Part shown: in pieces, positions 25,401 through 32,821 of the stretch | Layout of the letters: each line of letters begins with the position of its first letter | How positions within the stretch are numbered: the stretch's first letter is position 1 | Assembly (NCBI GenBank): GCA_944363915.1 | Contig: CALVVR010000004.1 | Coordinates: 1-55,030 of the forward strand | DNA from: an uncultured Bacilli bacterium | GTDB taxonomy: Bacteria > Bacillota_I > Bacilli_A > RF39 > UBA660 | Reading direction: 5' to 3' | Length of the DNA stretch: 55,030 nucleotides | Position numbers and translations under genes: made by a program | The notes under the pieces: generated by a model | What the model was told of the DNA's origin: nothing | Seen by the model: only the letters and a program-made list of their open reading frames with translations | Database searches by the model: none

Positions 25401-25961
25401 ATGTGGAAATACGTAAAAAAATTAGAATATCCTATTAATATTACTAAAAAAGATTTAAAACTTGCTAAAAGTATGATGGCGCAATATGGAGGACCCGATT
25501 CAGAACTAGGAGCTTCATTAAGATATTTAAATCAAAGATATACCATGCCTGATGAAAAAGGATTTGCCTTATTAACCGATATTGGTACTGAAGAGATGGC
25601 TCATTGGGAAATGATTGCTACGATGATTCAACAATTAATGAAAGGAGCAACAATTGAAGAATTAAAAGCAAATGGTTTAAGTGGTTATTATACGCAACAT
25701 GACCACGCTAATTTTCCAATTGATGCAAGTGGTGTTCCATTCACAACCGCTTACATTGAGGCAACTGGTGACTATCGTGCTGACTTAGAAAGTGATATGG
25801 CAGCTGAACAAAGAGCTAGAGTAACTTATGAAAAATTAATTAATCAAACTAACGATCCTGATGTTATTGCCCCACTTACCTTTTTAAGACAAAGAGAAGT
25901 AGTTCATTATAACCGTTTCAAAGAATTAAGAGATTATTATTTAAATAAATTTAAAGGTTAA
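25401..25961 (+). CDS. cotJC: CotJC manganese-catalase-family spore coat protein
   Basis: 186 residues of ferritin-like four-helix fold as in Mn catalases, with the di-metal Glu/His ligands in DIGTEEMAHWEMIATMI (about 57-73) and TYEKLINQT...LRQREVVHYNRF (about 141-176). It is a component of the spore coat and may break down hydrogen peroxide. The start at 25401 has AAAGGAGGAATT upstream; the ORF reading from 25368 overlaps the end of cotJB and has no RBS. Co-transcribed with the cotJA/B fusion. Confidence 0.95.
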   Translation: MWKYVKKLEYPINITKKDLKLAKSMMAQYGGPDSELGASLRYLNQRYTMPDEKGFALLTDIGTEEMAHWEMIATMIQQLMKGATIEELKANGLSGYYTQHDHANFPIDASGVPFTTAYIEATGDYRADLESDMAAEQRARVTYEKLINQTNDPDVIAPLTFLRQREVVHYNRFKELRDYYLNKFKG

Positions 25962-25965
25962 AAAT

Positions 25966-26886
25966 ATGAAAAAAGTATTGTTAATATACGGTGGTGTATC
26001 ACCAGAACACAATGTATCATGCAATTCTGCTAAAGCGATTATCGAAAATATTGATACTACGAAGTTTCAATTAGATTGTGTTTATATAACACCAAATAAC
26101 ATTTGGCTAAATAACAACAAAAAAATTGCCAATATTATTGAATTTATAAAGAAATATGACGTTATTTTCCCAATTATTCATGGAACAGATGGTGAAGATG
26201 GAAAACTACAAGGCCTACTAGACTTATTTAATATAAAATATGTTGGAACCAAACAGGGATCTAGTTATATTTGTATGGATAAACAAAGAACTAAACAAAT
26301 ATTAAACTACTATAATATTCCCCAAGTTCCTTATCAAATATACCAAAAAGGTAAAAAACTAGCTATCCCATTTCCTGTTATTATTAAGCCTGCCAATGGT
26401 GGATCATCAATTGGAATTAAAATTGCCAATAATAAAAGCGAATATCAAAAAGCGATTAAGAATGCTTTAAAATACGACAAAAAGGTAATAATCGAACAAT
26501 ATATTAATGCTCAAGAATTAGAATGCGCTGTTTTGGAAGATAAAAAATTAATAATTTCAGAAGTAGGTGAAATTATTACTAAAGATGGTTTTTACGATTA
26601 TGATACTAAATATCAAAACAATACAGCTGAAACTAATATTATTGCTAATATACCAGACAACATAAAAAAACAAATAAAAAAATACGCCAAAACAATTTTT
26701 GAAGTATTAGAATTAAAAGGATTAGCGCGAATCGACTTTTTCTATGATAAAGATTACAAAAAAATTTATTTAAACGAAATCAATACCTTACCAGGTTTCA
26801 CACCTATTAGTATGTATCCAAAATTAATTATGAATGAAAACATAAGTTACAAAGACTTAATAACAAAATTAATTGAAAATGCATAA
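25966..26886 (+). CDS. ddl: D-alanine--D-alanine ligase
   Basis: Joins two D-alanines with ATP for peptidoglycan precursor synthesis. The ATP-grasp features are complete: YGGVSPEHNVSCNSAKAI at the N-terminus (Glu of PEH), HGTDGEDGKLQGLLD, KPANGGSSIGIKIA and FYDYDTKY, and the metal ligands NEINTLPGFTPISMYP near the C-terminus. Length 306 is normal. It starts 4 bases after cotJC, an unusual partner; ddl could be read from the sporulation promoter of cotJ as well as from elsewhere, so spore-cortex supply is an inference. Confidence 0.97.
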   Translation: MKKVLLIYGGVSPEHNVSCNSAKAIIENIDTTKFQLDCVYITPNNIWLNNNKKIANIIEFIKKYDVIFPIIHGTDGEDGKLQGLLDLFNIKYVGTKQGSSYICMDKQRTKQILNYYNIPQVPYQIYQKGKKLAIPFPVIIKPANGGSSIGIKIANNKSEYQKAIKNALKYDKKVIIEQYINAQELECAVLEDKKLIISEVGEIITKDGFYDYDTKYQNNTAETNIIANIPDNIKKQIKKYAKTIFEVLELKGLARIDFFYDKDYKKIYLNEINTLPGFTPISMYPKLIMNENISYKDLITKLIENA

Positions 26887-26913
26887 AAAGTACCTAATTA
26901 GGGTACTCTTTTT
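26885..26913. terminator. Bidirectional terminator after ddl
   Basis: Stem AAAAAGTACC/GGGTACTCTTTTT around 26885-26913, between convergent ddl and the 357-residue hypothetical. Confidence 0.85.
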
Positions 26914-27967
26914 GTTTAATTTTCTCAAAAACAATATTTTCTTCATCATAATAAGGATTTAATTTTTTTAAAATATCAACATCACCAACTTCTTTATAAT
27001 CTAATCTACGATAAATAAGATCATCAGCAAATATGTTATCATTAGTTTCGATAAAAAATTCTACTAAACTCATTGCAAATTCATCATTTCTCATAAAAGC
27101 ATAATACAAATAATTATAACAGCTATCACAACTATCAAATAAATTTAACAATCGCTCATATTTCTCATTTGAACAATGATCTTTTTTTATAAAAACAGTT
27201 AACGTTTCGTAAATATTAGAAAAAATGTAACTATAAAAATTATTGACTTTAGCTTTATCATAATCAAAGTACTCGATAACTCTTTCACGCAATAAATCCA
27301 TAACTTGACCATTATCTACATCAGAATAACTGGTTTCACAATCTTCAAAATCAATTGATAATTGTGCTTTTATCTCTTCTAAAGCACTATCATACAAATC
27401 AATAAATTCTTGAATGTATCTTTCAGAAATTAACATATTTTCTGGTTTAAGATAATTAGAAAAATTAAGAATTTCAAATGGATTTATTTTTAAAATAGAA
27501 TGTAGCTTATTATTATTTAATAAATTTTCTAAACAACTATTTTTAAAAATGTAATTCTTACCAGAAAAAACATAATAATCCTCTATATAACTAAAAATAA
27601 CAGGATTTTCTTTAAAATTATAAAACATATCAAAAATATTAGAAGGAGTTAAATTTTCCAATTCTTGAACTATTTCATAATTAAATTCTGAATTAATATT
27701 ACGATCATACTGATATAAAGATAAATAATAACTGCTACTTATAATAATTAACATCATTATTTTTTTACAAAGAATTTTATTGTCCCTGAGTTCAAAATCA
27801 AAATTTTGAAAAATTGCTTCCTCAAAACGACTATTGTCGGTTGTCAAAATTTTAAGTGTTTCCGCAAGTAAATCTGTTTCATTATCACCATAAACATTAG
27901 CAATGTTATAACTAGCTAAATAAAGAGCATCACTGCAAATATCATAAATTGTTTTAAATTTTTCCAT
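26894..27967 (-). CDS. Hypothetical helical protein co-transcribed with a Nudix gene
   Basis: A 357-residue acidic, helix-rich, soluble protein that I do not recognise. It has scattered cysteines (DCETSYSD; LFDSCDSCYNYLYYAF with a CDSC pair) and no signal peptide, membrane segment or clear catalytic motif. Hydrophobic LMIIISSSYYLSLYQY near residue 75 is probably a buried helix. The RBS AGGAGG is strong and it starts 14 bases after the Nudix gene, so the two share a transcript. It could be a binding partner or substrate-related protein for that hydrolase, which is only inferred from position. Confidence 0.75.
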   Translation of the reverse strand: MEKFKTIYDICSDALYLASYNIANVYGDNETDLLAETLKILTTDNSRFEEAIFQNFDFELRDNKILCKKIMMLIIISSSYYLSLYQYDRNINSEFNYEIVQELENLTPSNIFDMFYNFKENPVIFSYIEDYYVFSGKNYIFKNSCLENLLNNNKLHSILKINPFEILNFSNYLKPENMLISERYIQEFIDLYDSALEEIKAQLSIDFEDCETSYSDVDNGQVMDLLRERVIEYFDYDKAKVNNFYSYIFSNIYETLTVFIKKDHCSNEKYERLLNLFDSCDSCYNYLYYAFMRNDEFAMSLVEFFIETNDNIFADDLIYRRLDYKEVGDVDILKKLNPYYDEENIVFEKIKQKEYPN

Positions 27968-27981
27968 TCCCCCAAAACCTC

Positions 27982-28413
27982 CTACTTAAATATATTATTT
28001 AAAATATAATTAAAACTAATTTTTATATCTGGAAAGATTTCAATATCATTTAATTCTTCAAAAGAAAACCAGGCACAACGATCAATTTCATCATCTTCAA
28101 TTACATCATCTTGATTTAAAGGGACGCCAACATAAGTAATATCAATATGCAATGAACCATCCTTGCCACGATTTTTTTGAATTCCTAAAGGTCTTATAAA
28201 ATCATCTTCTCTTGGAAATCTTTCACCAATTAGTTTAACTCTAACACCTGTTTCTTCATAAGTTTCACGCAAAGCAGTTTCTTCCGGCAATTCATCATTT
28301 TCAATATGACCTCCTGGTTGAACCCAACGATTAAATTTTCGATGATGACATAATAAAATCTTTTTATTAACTGGATCAACCACAAAAACTGACGCACAAA
28401 ATTCTCTTTTCAC
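27982..28413 (-). CDS. Nudix hydrolase
   Basis: 143 residues with a complete Nudix box, GX5EX7REUXEEXGU, at GGHIENDELPEETALRETYE followed by ETGV (about 34-57). Such enzymes hydrolyse nucleoside diphosphates linked to another group; the substrate cannot be read. The start is GTG at 28413 with GGGTG seven bases upstream; a likely promoter TTGTAC-18-TATAAT lies in the divergent region shared with the XRE gene. Followed by the 357-residue hypothetical. Confidence 0.92.
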   Translation of the reverse strand: MKREFCASVFVVDPVNKKILLCHHRKFNRWVQPGGHIENDELPEETALRETYEETGVRVKLIGERFPREDDFIRPLGIQKNRGKDGSLHIDITYVGVPLNQDDVIEDDEIDRCAWFSFEELNDIEIFPDIKISFNYILNNIFK

Positions 28414-28495
28414 CTGACAACACCCAACTTAATTATAACATATTTTTTTTAAATTGTACAAAATATAATTGGCAACTATTGGCGCACATAAATTA

Positions 28496-28508
28496 TTACG
28501 TCACGTAA
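28496..28508. promoter_or_regulatory. Palindromic operator candidate of the XRE regulator
   Basis: TTACGT-C-ACGTAA, a perfect 13-base dyad in the divergent region between the Nudix and XRE genes; the expected site for autoregulation, inferred from position. Confidence 0.45.
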
Positions 28509-28557
28509 GTTTTATTCTTATATTTGTGCTATTTTATTAATGATAACGGAGGGTAGT

Positions 28558-28782
28558 ATGTATTTCAAAAGGTTAAAAGATTTAAGAGTAGATAATGACT
28601 ATCTACAAAAAGATATCGCTAAATTGTTAGGTATAACACAGCAGTATTATTCAAGATATGAATTAGGTCATTATACGATTCCTTTAGAACACGTTATGAA
28701 ACTAGCCAAATTTTATAATGTAAGTATTGATTATATTGTTGGTTTAACTGATGAAAAAGGCACAAAAACACGAAAGAAATAA
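28558..28782 (+). CDS. XRE-family HTH transcriptional regulator
   Basis: A 74-residue DNA-binding protein made almost entirely of a Cro/C1-type helix-turn-helix: RLKDLRVDNDYLQKDIAKLL, GITQQYYSRYELGHYTIPLE and LAKFYNVSIDYIVGL. The start at 28558 has GGAGGG seven bases upstream. Single gene, divergent from the Nudix operon, with a candidate operator (TTACGTCACGTAA) upstream. Target genes are unknown; the Nudix pair is the nearest candidate. Confidence 0.9.
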   Translation: MYFKRLKDLRVDNDYLQKDIAKLLGITQQYYSRYELGHYTIPLEHVMKLAKFYNVSIDYIVGLTDEKGTKTRKK

Positions 28783-28795
28783 TTCGTGTTTTTTT
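28764..28795. terminator. Bidirectional terminator between XRE gene and mbl
   Basis: Stem AAACACGAA/TTCGTGTTT (28766-28774, 28783-28791) followed by T-run; the XRE stop codon is in the loop. Confidence 0.88.
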
Positions 28796-29783
28796 ATTTA
28801 TCAATTAAATGAATATTATCTAATAAAACTCCAGTTCCCTCAACTACACAAGTTAAAGGACTTTCAGCAACAAAAACAGGCACTTTTAACTCATGAGCCA
28901 ACAAAAGATCAAATCCATCAATCAAAGCTCCACCACCAGTAACAACAATACCCTTATCAATAATATCAGCAGCTAATTCTGGAGGTGTTTGTTCTAAGAC
29001 GTTTTTTGCCGTATGAACAATGATATAGACACTTTCTCTTAAAGCTTCTTCTACCTCATCAGAACATATTGTAATTGAATGAGGTAAACCAGTAACTAAG
29101 TCTCTTCCTCTTACTTCCATTTTATCATTCTTATTACCACTATAAACTGTTCCAATGCTTATTTTGATTTCCTCAGCAGTTCTATCTCCAATTAATAATT
29201 TGTATTTATCTTTAATATACTTCATTATATCACTATCAAAAACATTACCAGCTATTTTAATAGAAGAACTAGTAACAATTCCTCCGAGTGATAAAACAGC
29301 AATATCAGTAGTCCCCCCACCAATGTCAATAACCATATTACCACTTGGTTTAGAAATATCCATTCCAGCACCAATAGCAGCAACCTTAGGCTCTTCTTCA
29401 ATAAATACTTTTTTAGCACCTGTTCTCTCTGCCGCTTCTTTAATAGCATTTTTTTCAACTTGGGTAATATTAGATGGACAACATATTAAAATTCTTGGCC
29501 TAGACAAAAAACTTTTGCCATTAATTTTTCTGATAAAATGATTCAACATTACCTCAGTTATTTCAAAATCAGCAATCACACCATCTTTCATTGGACGAAT
29601 TGCTACTACTGATCCAGGAGTACGTCCTAGCATTTCTCGTGCTTCACTACCAACTGCTAAAGGTTTTTTAGTCTCTGCATCCATCGCTACAACTGATGGT
29701 TCATTTAAAACAATTCCTTGACCCTTAACATATATAAGTACATTTGCAGTTCCTAAATCTATTCCGATATCCTTTGCAAACAT
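28794..29783 (-). CDS. mbl: MreB-family rod-shape protein Mbl
   Basis: An actin-like ATPase that forms membrane-bound filaments guiding lateral cell-wall synthesis. Actin-fold motifs are intact: DIGIDLGTANVLIY (phosphate 1), MVIDIGGGTTDIAVL (phosphate 2), GGGALIDG (adenosine). 329 residues is normal. It is named Mbl rather than MreB because it follows spoIIID directly, as mbl does in Bacillus subtilis; MreBH or MreB cannot be excluded by sequence alone. An extended -10 (TGGTATAAT, 29808-29813) lies in the 55-base gap, so it may have its own promoter. Confidence 0.92.
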   Translation of the reverse strand: MFAKDIGIDLGTANVLIYVKGQGIVLNEPSVVAMDAETKKPLAVGSEAREMLGRTPGSVVAIRPMKDGVIADFEITEVMLNHFIRKINGKSFLSRPRILICCPSNITQVEKNAIKEAAERTGAKKVFIEEEPKVAAIGAGMDISKPSGNMVIDIGGGTTDIAVLSLGGIVTSSSIKIAGNVFDSDIMKYIKDKYKLLIGDRTAEEIKISIGTVYSGNKNDKMEVRGRDLVTGLPHSITICSDEVEEALRESVYIIVHTAKNVLEQTPPELAADIIDKGIVVTGGGALIDGFDLLLAHELKVPVFVAESPLTCVVEGTGVLLDNIHLIDK

Positions 29784-29838
29784 TTTATCACTCTCATTTC
29801 TTAAAATATTATACCATATTTTCTACCTTTTTTTTACA

Positions 29839-30087
29839 TTAATTACTTAAATATTTTCGCTTCGTCGACTCGCCACCTCTTATGTGTCTAATGTCTGTAT
29901 GATACTTTAAAATCTTATCAACTTCCAAATAATTAATATAATTTATATCTTTTAAACGCTCATGTAAATCCTTATGAACAGTGCTTTTACTAACATTAAA
30001 TATCTTAGCTATTTCCCTTACTGTACTATTAGTTTTAATAATATATTTAGTTTCTTCTAAAACTCTGTTAATGATATTTTTGTTCAT
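29839..30087 (-). CDS. spoIIID: Sporulation transcription regulator SpoIIID
   Basis: An 82-residue DNA-binding regulator that, in the mother cell, switches genes on and off after sigma-E. A helix-turn-helix is clear (TVREIAKIFNVSKSTVHKDL, about 22-41), with the basic C-terminal half that makes further DNA contacts. RBS AAGAGGTG. It lies between spoIIQ and mbl in the conserved order. Confidence 0.97.
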   Translation of the reverse strand: MNKNIINRVLEETKYIIKTNSTVREIAKIFNVSKSTVHKDLHERLKDINYINYLEVDKILKYHTDIRHIRGGESTKRKYLSN

Positions 30088-30134
30088 GCAACACCTCTTA
30101 ATTAAATATATATATTAAATTAATAAATATACCT

Positions 30135-30157
30135 AAAAAAGAGTATTAAAACTCTTA
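30135..30157 (-). terminator. Terminator of spoIIQ
   Basis: Stem AAGAGT/ACTCTT around 30139-30156 with T-run on the minus strand. Confidence 0.75.
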
Positions 30158-30781
30158 TAACTCATTTAATTGCTTATCATAATACTCTTCGGGATTAACA
30201 TTTGTACCATTATGAATTAATTCAAAATGCAAATGATTACCTAAATCAAGAGATATATTAGCTTCTCCTGTTTTGCCAATAATTTGTCCCTGTAACACAG
30301 TATCCCCTTCATTAACGTTAACTTCACTTAAACTTTGATAGACGCTTATTAAGTTATTATCATGAGTAATTTCAACAATCTTACCTAATAAATTATTTTC
30401 CATAACTTTAGTTACTTCTCCATCTAGTATTGATACAACATCAAAAGCTTCACTTCCTTGATAATCAACGCCACTATTAGGAATATAAGTATTATCATAA
30501 TATATCAAAGAATTTTTTTGTTCTTCTTCACTACTTTGATAATTGTAAAAATATCTAATAATTTTAATATCTTCTCCTAAATAAGGTTTAGTAATAATAT
30601 TATTAGTATTAACCACTGGTATTTCTTCTTCAATAATAATGTCATTAACATAAGTTGTATTATCATCTAGTTTATTAGGTGAAGAGATAAATTCCAATAG
30701 ATAGATTGTACCTAAAACGGTCACAAAAGATAAAGCATATAAAGCATAAACAACTCCTTTTTTCAACTTTCTTGTTTTCAT
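30155..30781 (-). CDS. spoIIQ: SpoIIQ-like forespore protein with LytM (M23) domain
   Basis: 208 residues: an N-terminal transmembrane helix (VVYALYALSFVTVLGTIYLL, about 11-30), a linker, and a LytM/M23 fold (about 95-200). SpoIIQ spans the forespore membrane and forms the channel and zipper with SpoIIIAH during engulfment. The zinc site is incomplete: HLHFEL is kept but the usual HxGxD is NSGVD, so the protein is probably not an active endopeptidase, as in Bacillus subtilis. RBS GAGGTGAG. Placement next to spoIIID and spoIID supports the name. A GTATA upstream may be a sigma-F -35. Confidence 0.92.
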   Translation of the reverse strand: MKTRKLKKGVVYALYALSFVTVLGTIYLLEFISSPNKLDDNTTYVNDIIIEEEIPVVNTNNIITKPYLGEDIKIIRYFYNYQSSEEEQKNSLIYYDNTYIPNSGVDYQGSEAFDVVSILDGEVTKVMENNLLGKIVEITHDNNLISVYQSLSEVNVNEGDTVLQGQIIGKTGEANISLDLGNHLHFELIHNGTNVNPEEYYDKQLNEL

Positions 30782-30833
30782 ATTCTCACCTCTATATTAA
30801 GTTTGAACAAATATGAAAAATTTATACATTTTT

Positions 30834-31745
30834 TTAAAATTTTTTTATTTCTGTGCCTTGATAATAATGCTTTAAAATTTCGTCATAAGTATATCCTTCT
30901 AAAGCCATTGCTTGGGCACCGTATTGACTCATTCCCACGCCATGACCATAACCTTTCGTTGTTATATAAATTTTATTTTTGTCTTGTTTAATTGAAAAAT
31001 GATTAGATTTTAAATTCAAAGCAGTTACTACTTCACTACCAGTAAATAATACATCATTAATTTTAATTTCTTTAATTCTTCCGGTACTTGTTGTTTTAAC
31101 TTTTTCTAAAATTATCTCATCTTGATAATCTAAATTTAATTTATTATAAAAATCTTCTAATTCAAAAGTATAATTAACTTCGTATACTGGTGAAATTGTA
31201 TCCCAAGTTGAACTAACACTTCTTAAATAAGGTAATTTACTAGTAAAGACTTCTTCGCTATTTTCCGTAAATCCAACACTTGTTGAAAAAAACATGGCAT
31301 CAATTACCTTATCATCATAAACTAAATATTGATTCGATGTTTCTAAAACAGCAGTTTTTATTTTATTAATATTTTCCGTATAATCATCCTTCCAAGCTTT
31401 TTTTAAATAATCATTATCTAAATAAACTTGATTCATAACGGTATCGACAACATCATAATCTTTATCTTTATTATATTCCATCTTTTTCATAACATAACTT
31501 CTCGCTGCTACTGCTTGCGCTTTTAAAGCTTCTAATTCAAAAGAAATCGGCATCTCACCAGCTAAGACACCAACAATATAATCTTCAAAAGGAACTTTTA
31601 TTATTTTATCAGCATCTTCCTGTTTCACTCTAACACTCATATTAGAAGTATATATAAACTTTATTTCATCATCTTTAATAAATAAATTAACAACTAAAAA
31701 TGGTATAAAGATAATTAAACAAGTTAAAAGCAGTATTTTTTTCAT
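30834..31745 (-). CDS. spoIID: Stage II sporulation protein D (SpoIID)
   Basis: A lytic transglycosylase anchored in the mother-cell membrane that thins the septal peptidoglycan to drive engulfment. 303 residues with an N-terminal membrane anchor (ILLLTCLIIFIPFLVV) and conserved SpoIID/LytB motifs: PISFELEALKAQAVAARSYV (Glu around 80 is the catalytic candidate), YGHGVGMSQYGAQAMA near the C-terminus. A 10-base inverted repeat encloses its RBS and ATG (see findings). Confidence 0.96.
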   Translation of the reverse strand: MKKILLLTCLIIFIPFLVVNLFIKDDEIKFIYTSNMSVRVKQEDADKIIKVPFEDYIVGVLAGEMPISFELEALKAQAVAARSYVMKKMEYNKDKDYDVVDTVMNQVYLDNDYLKKAWKDDYTENINKIKTAVLETSNQYLVYDDKVIDAMFFSTSVGFTENSEEVFTSKLPYLRSVSSTWDTISPVYEVNYTFELEDFYNKLNLDYQDEIILEKVKTTSTGRIKEIKINDVLFTGSEVVTALNLKSNHFSIKQDKNKIYITTKGYGHGVGMSQYGAQAMALEGYTYDEILKHYYQGTEIKKF

Positions 31746-31773
31746 AATATCATCTCCAATATTAAAATACTGC
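31730..31773 (-). promoter_or_regulatory. Hairpin enclosing the spoIID RBS and start codon
   Basis: GCAGTATTTT (31764-31773 on the minus strand) is the exact complement of AAAATACTGC (31730-31739), the latter inside the coding region. The RBS GGAGATGAT and ATG lie in the 24-base loop. Confidence 0.5.
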
Positions 31774-31786
31774 TATCTACTTAAAA

Positions 31787-31978
31787 TTATACACTTGAAA
31801 TGAAAAAATCATATAAAAAGTTAACGACTAAATACGACAATCCTATCGCTAAAAACATAAATAATATTCTTGCTTGATAATATCGATTTTTCTTAAATAC
31901 ATGTTGGAAATTAATACTATCAATAGCTAATATTGAAAATGGGACAACGATTAAATAAAGAATTGTTTTAATTGTCAT
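31787..31978 (-). CDS. DUF1146 small membrane protein (YwzB-like)
   Basis: A 63-residue protein with two hydrophobic helices (TILYLIVVPFSILAIDSI and ILFMFLAIGLSYLVVNFLYDFF) joined by a basic loop (HVFKKNRYYQAR). This is the YwzB/DUF1146 pattern; in Bacillus it lies close to murA and spoIID, as here. Its function is unknown. The ATG at 31978 overlaps the end of rpiB by 11 bases; the RBS is weak, so translational coupling is likely. Confidence 0.85.
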   Translation of the reverse strand: MTIKTILYLIVVPFSILAIDSINFQHVFKKNRYYQARILFMFLAIGLSYLVVNFLYDFFISSV

Positions 31979-32396
31979 AATTATCAATCATTTCTACTCT
32001 TCGATGATGTTTTTCTTCATCGGAAAAATTTGTCGTTAAAAAAGTATCGATTATTTCTTTATAATCTGTGATTTTCTCACTTAAAGCAATAACATTGGCA
32101 TTATTGTGATTACGCGCTAAAAAAGCTTCTTCTTTATCATTTACTTTAGCACATCTAACCCCTTTAACTTTATTACATGCAATACTCATACCAATTCCGG
32201 TACCACATATTAAAATTCCTAAATCAATTTTTTTATCATGAACAGCTTCACCTATTTTATAGGCATACTGTGGATAATCGACACTTTCAATTGAATTAGT
32301 TCCATAATCAATTATTTGATATTTACTATTTAAATAATTTTTAATTTTTTCTTTTAAAATCACACCTCTGTGATCACTTGCTATTCCTATTTTCAT
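31968..32396 (-). CDS. rpiB: Ribose-5-phosphate isomerase B
   Basis: Interconverts ribose-5-phosphate and ribulose-5-phosphate in the pentose phosphate pathway. 142 residues of the RpiB/LacAB fold: ASDHRG at 5-10, LICGTGIGMSIACNK (about 62-76, with the active-site Cys and the anion hole) and ARNHNNANVIALSE. A LacAB-type allose/galactose-6-phosphate isomerase cannot be ruled out. The RBS is GAGGAGAT. Confidence 0.94.
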   Translation of the reverse strand: MKIGIASDHRGVILKEKIKNYLNSKYQIIDYGTNSIESVDYPQYAYKIGEAVHDKKIDLGILICGTGIGMSIACNKVKGVRCAKVNDKEEAFLARNHNNANVIALSEKITDYKEIIDTFLTTNFSDEEKHHRRVEMIDNYDN

Positions 32397-32505
32397 TCTA
32401 TCTCCTCTTTATATATAATTTAAAATATTGTTATTTTATTCAATATTTTACTTTTCTCCTTTCTAATCCTATATCTTAATTATAACACGAGATAGAATTA
32501 AAAAG

Positions 32506-32528
32506 AAAAAAAACTGCAATTATGCAGC
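32506..32528 (-). terminator. Terminator of rpmE
   Basis: Stem CTGCA/TGCAG (32514-32518, 32523-32527) followed by eight T on the minus strand; the loop holds the stop region. Confidence 0.8.
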
Positions 32529-32735
32529 TTTATCTTGATTAAGTCCATATTTACGGTTGAATTTTTCAACGCGGCCAGTTTTAGTAACTGTACCTTGTTT
32601 ACCTGTAAAGAATGGATGACATTTATCACATACTTCGATGTGTAGTTCTGGTTTGTTAGATCTAACTGTAAAAGTATTACCACATGCACAAGTAACTTTA
32701 GTATCCATATATTCTGGATGAATTCCTTTTTTCAT
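32520..32735 (-). CDS. rpmE: 50S ribosomal protein L31, zinc-binding form
   Basis: 71 residues. The C+ type motif is complete: CAC near residue 16-18 and CDKC near 36-39, which bind one zinc; other L31 hallmarks are the N-terminal MKKGIHPEY and the C-terminal KFNRKYGL. The zinc-free paralogue was not seen in the window. The start at 32735 has GGAAGGAG upstream. The leader contains two small hairpins and an extended -10 promoter. Confidence 0.97.
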   Translation of the reverse strand: MKKGIHPEYMDTKVTCACGNTFTVRSNKPELHIEVCDKCHPFFTGKQGTVTKTGRVEKFNRKYGLNQDKAA

Positions 32736-32791
32736 AATCTTATCTCCTTCCGCCATGACTAAATTAAGTCATAGAAATTTAATGCTTCTAT

Positions 32792-32821
32792 ATTATAGCA
32801 AATAAAATTAATAAAAATCAA
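32792..32821 (-). promoter_or_regulatory. Promoter of rpmE
   Basis: Minus-strand TTGATT (32816-32821), 18-base spacer, TATAAT (32792-32797) with an upstream TG (TTTGCTATAAT). Confidence 0.75.

Noticed and set aside
32498-32689. 63-residue minus-strand ORF over rpmE
   Set aside because: Another frame of rpmE; L31 is clear in its own frame.
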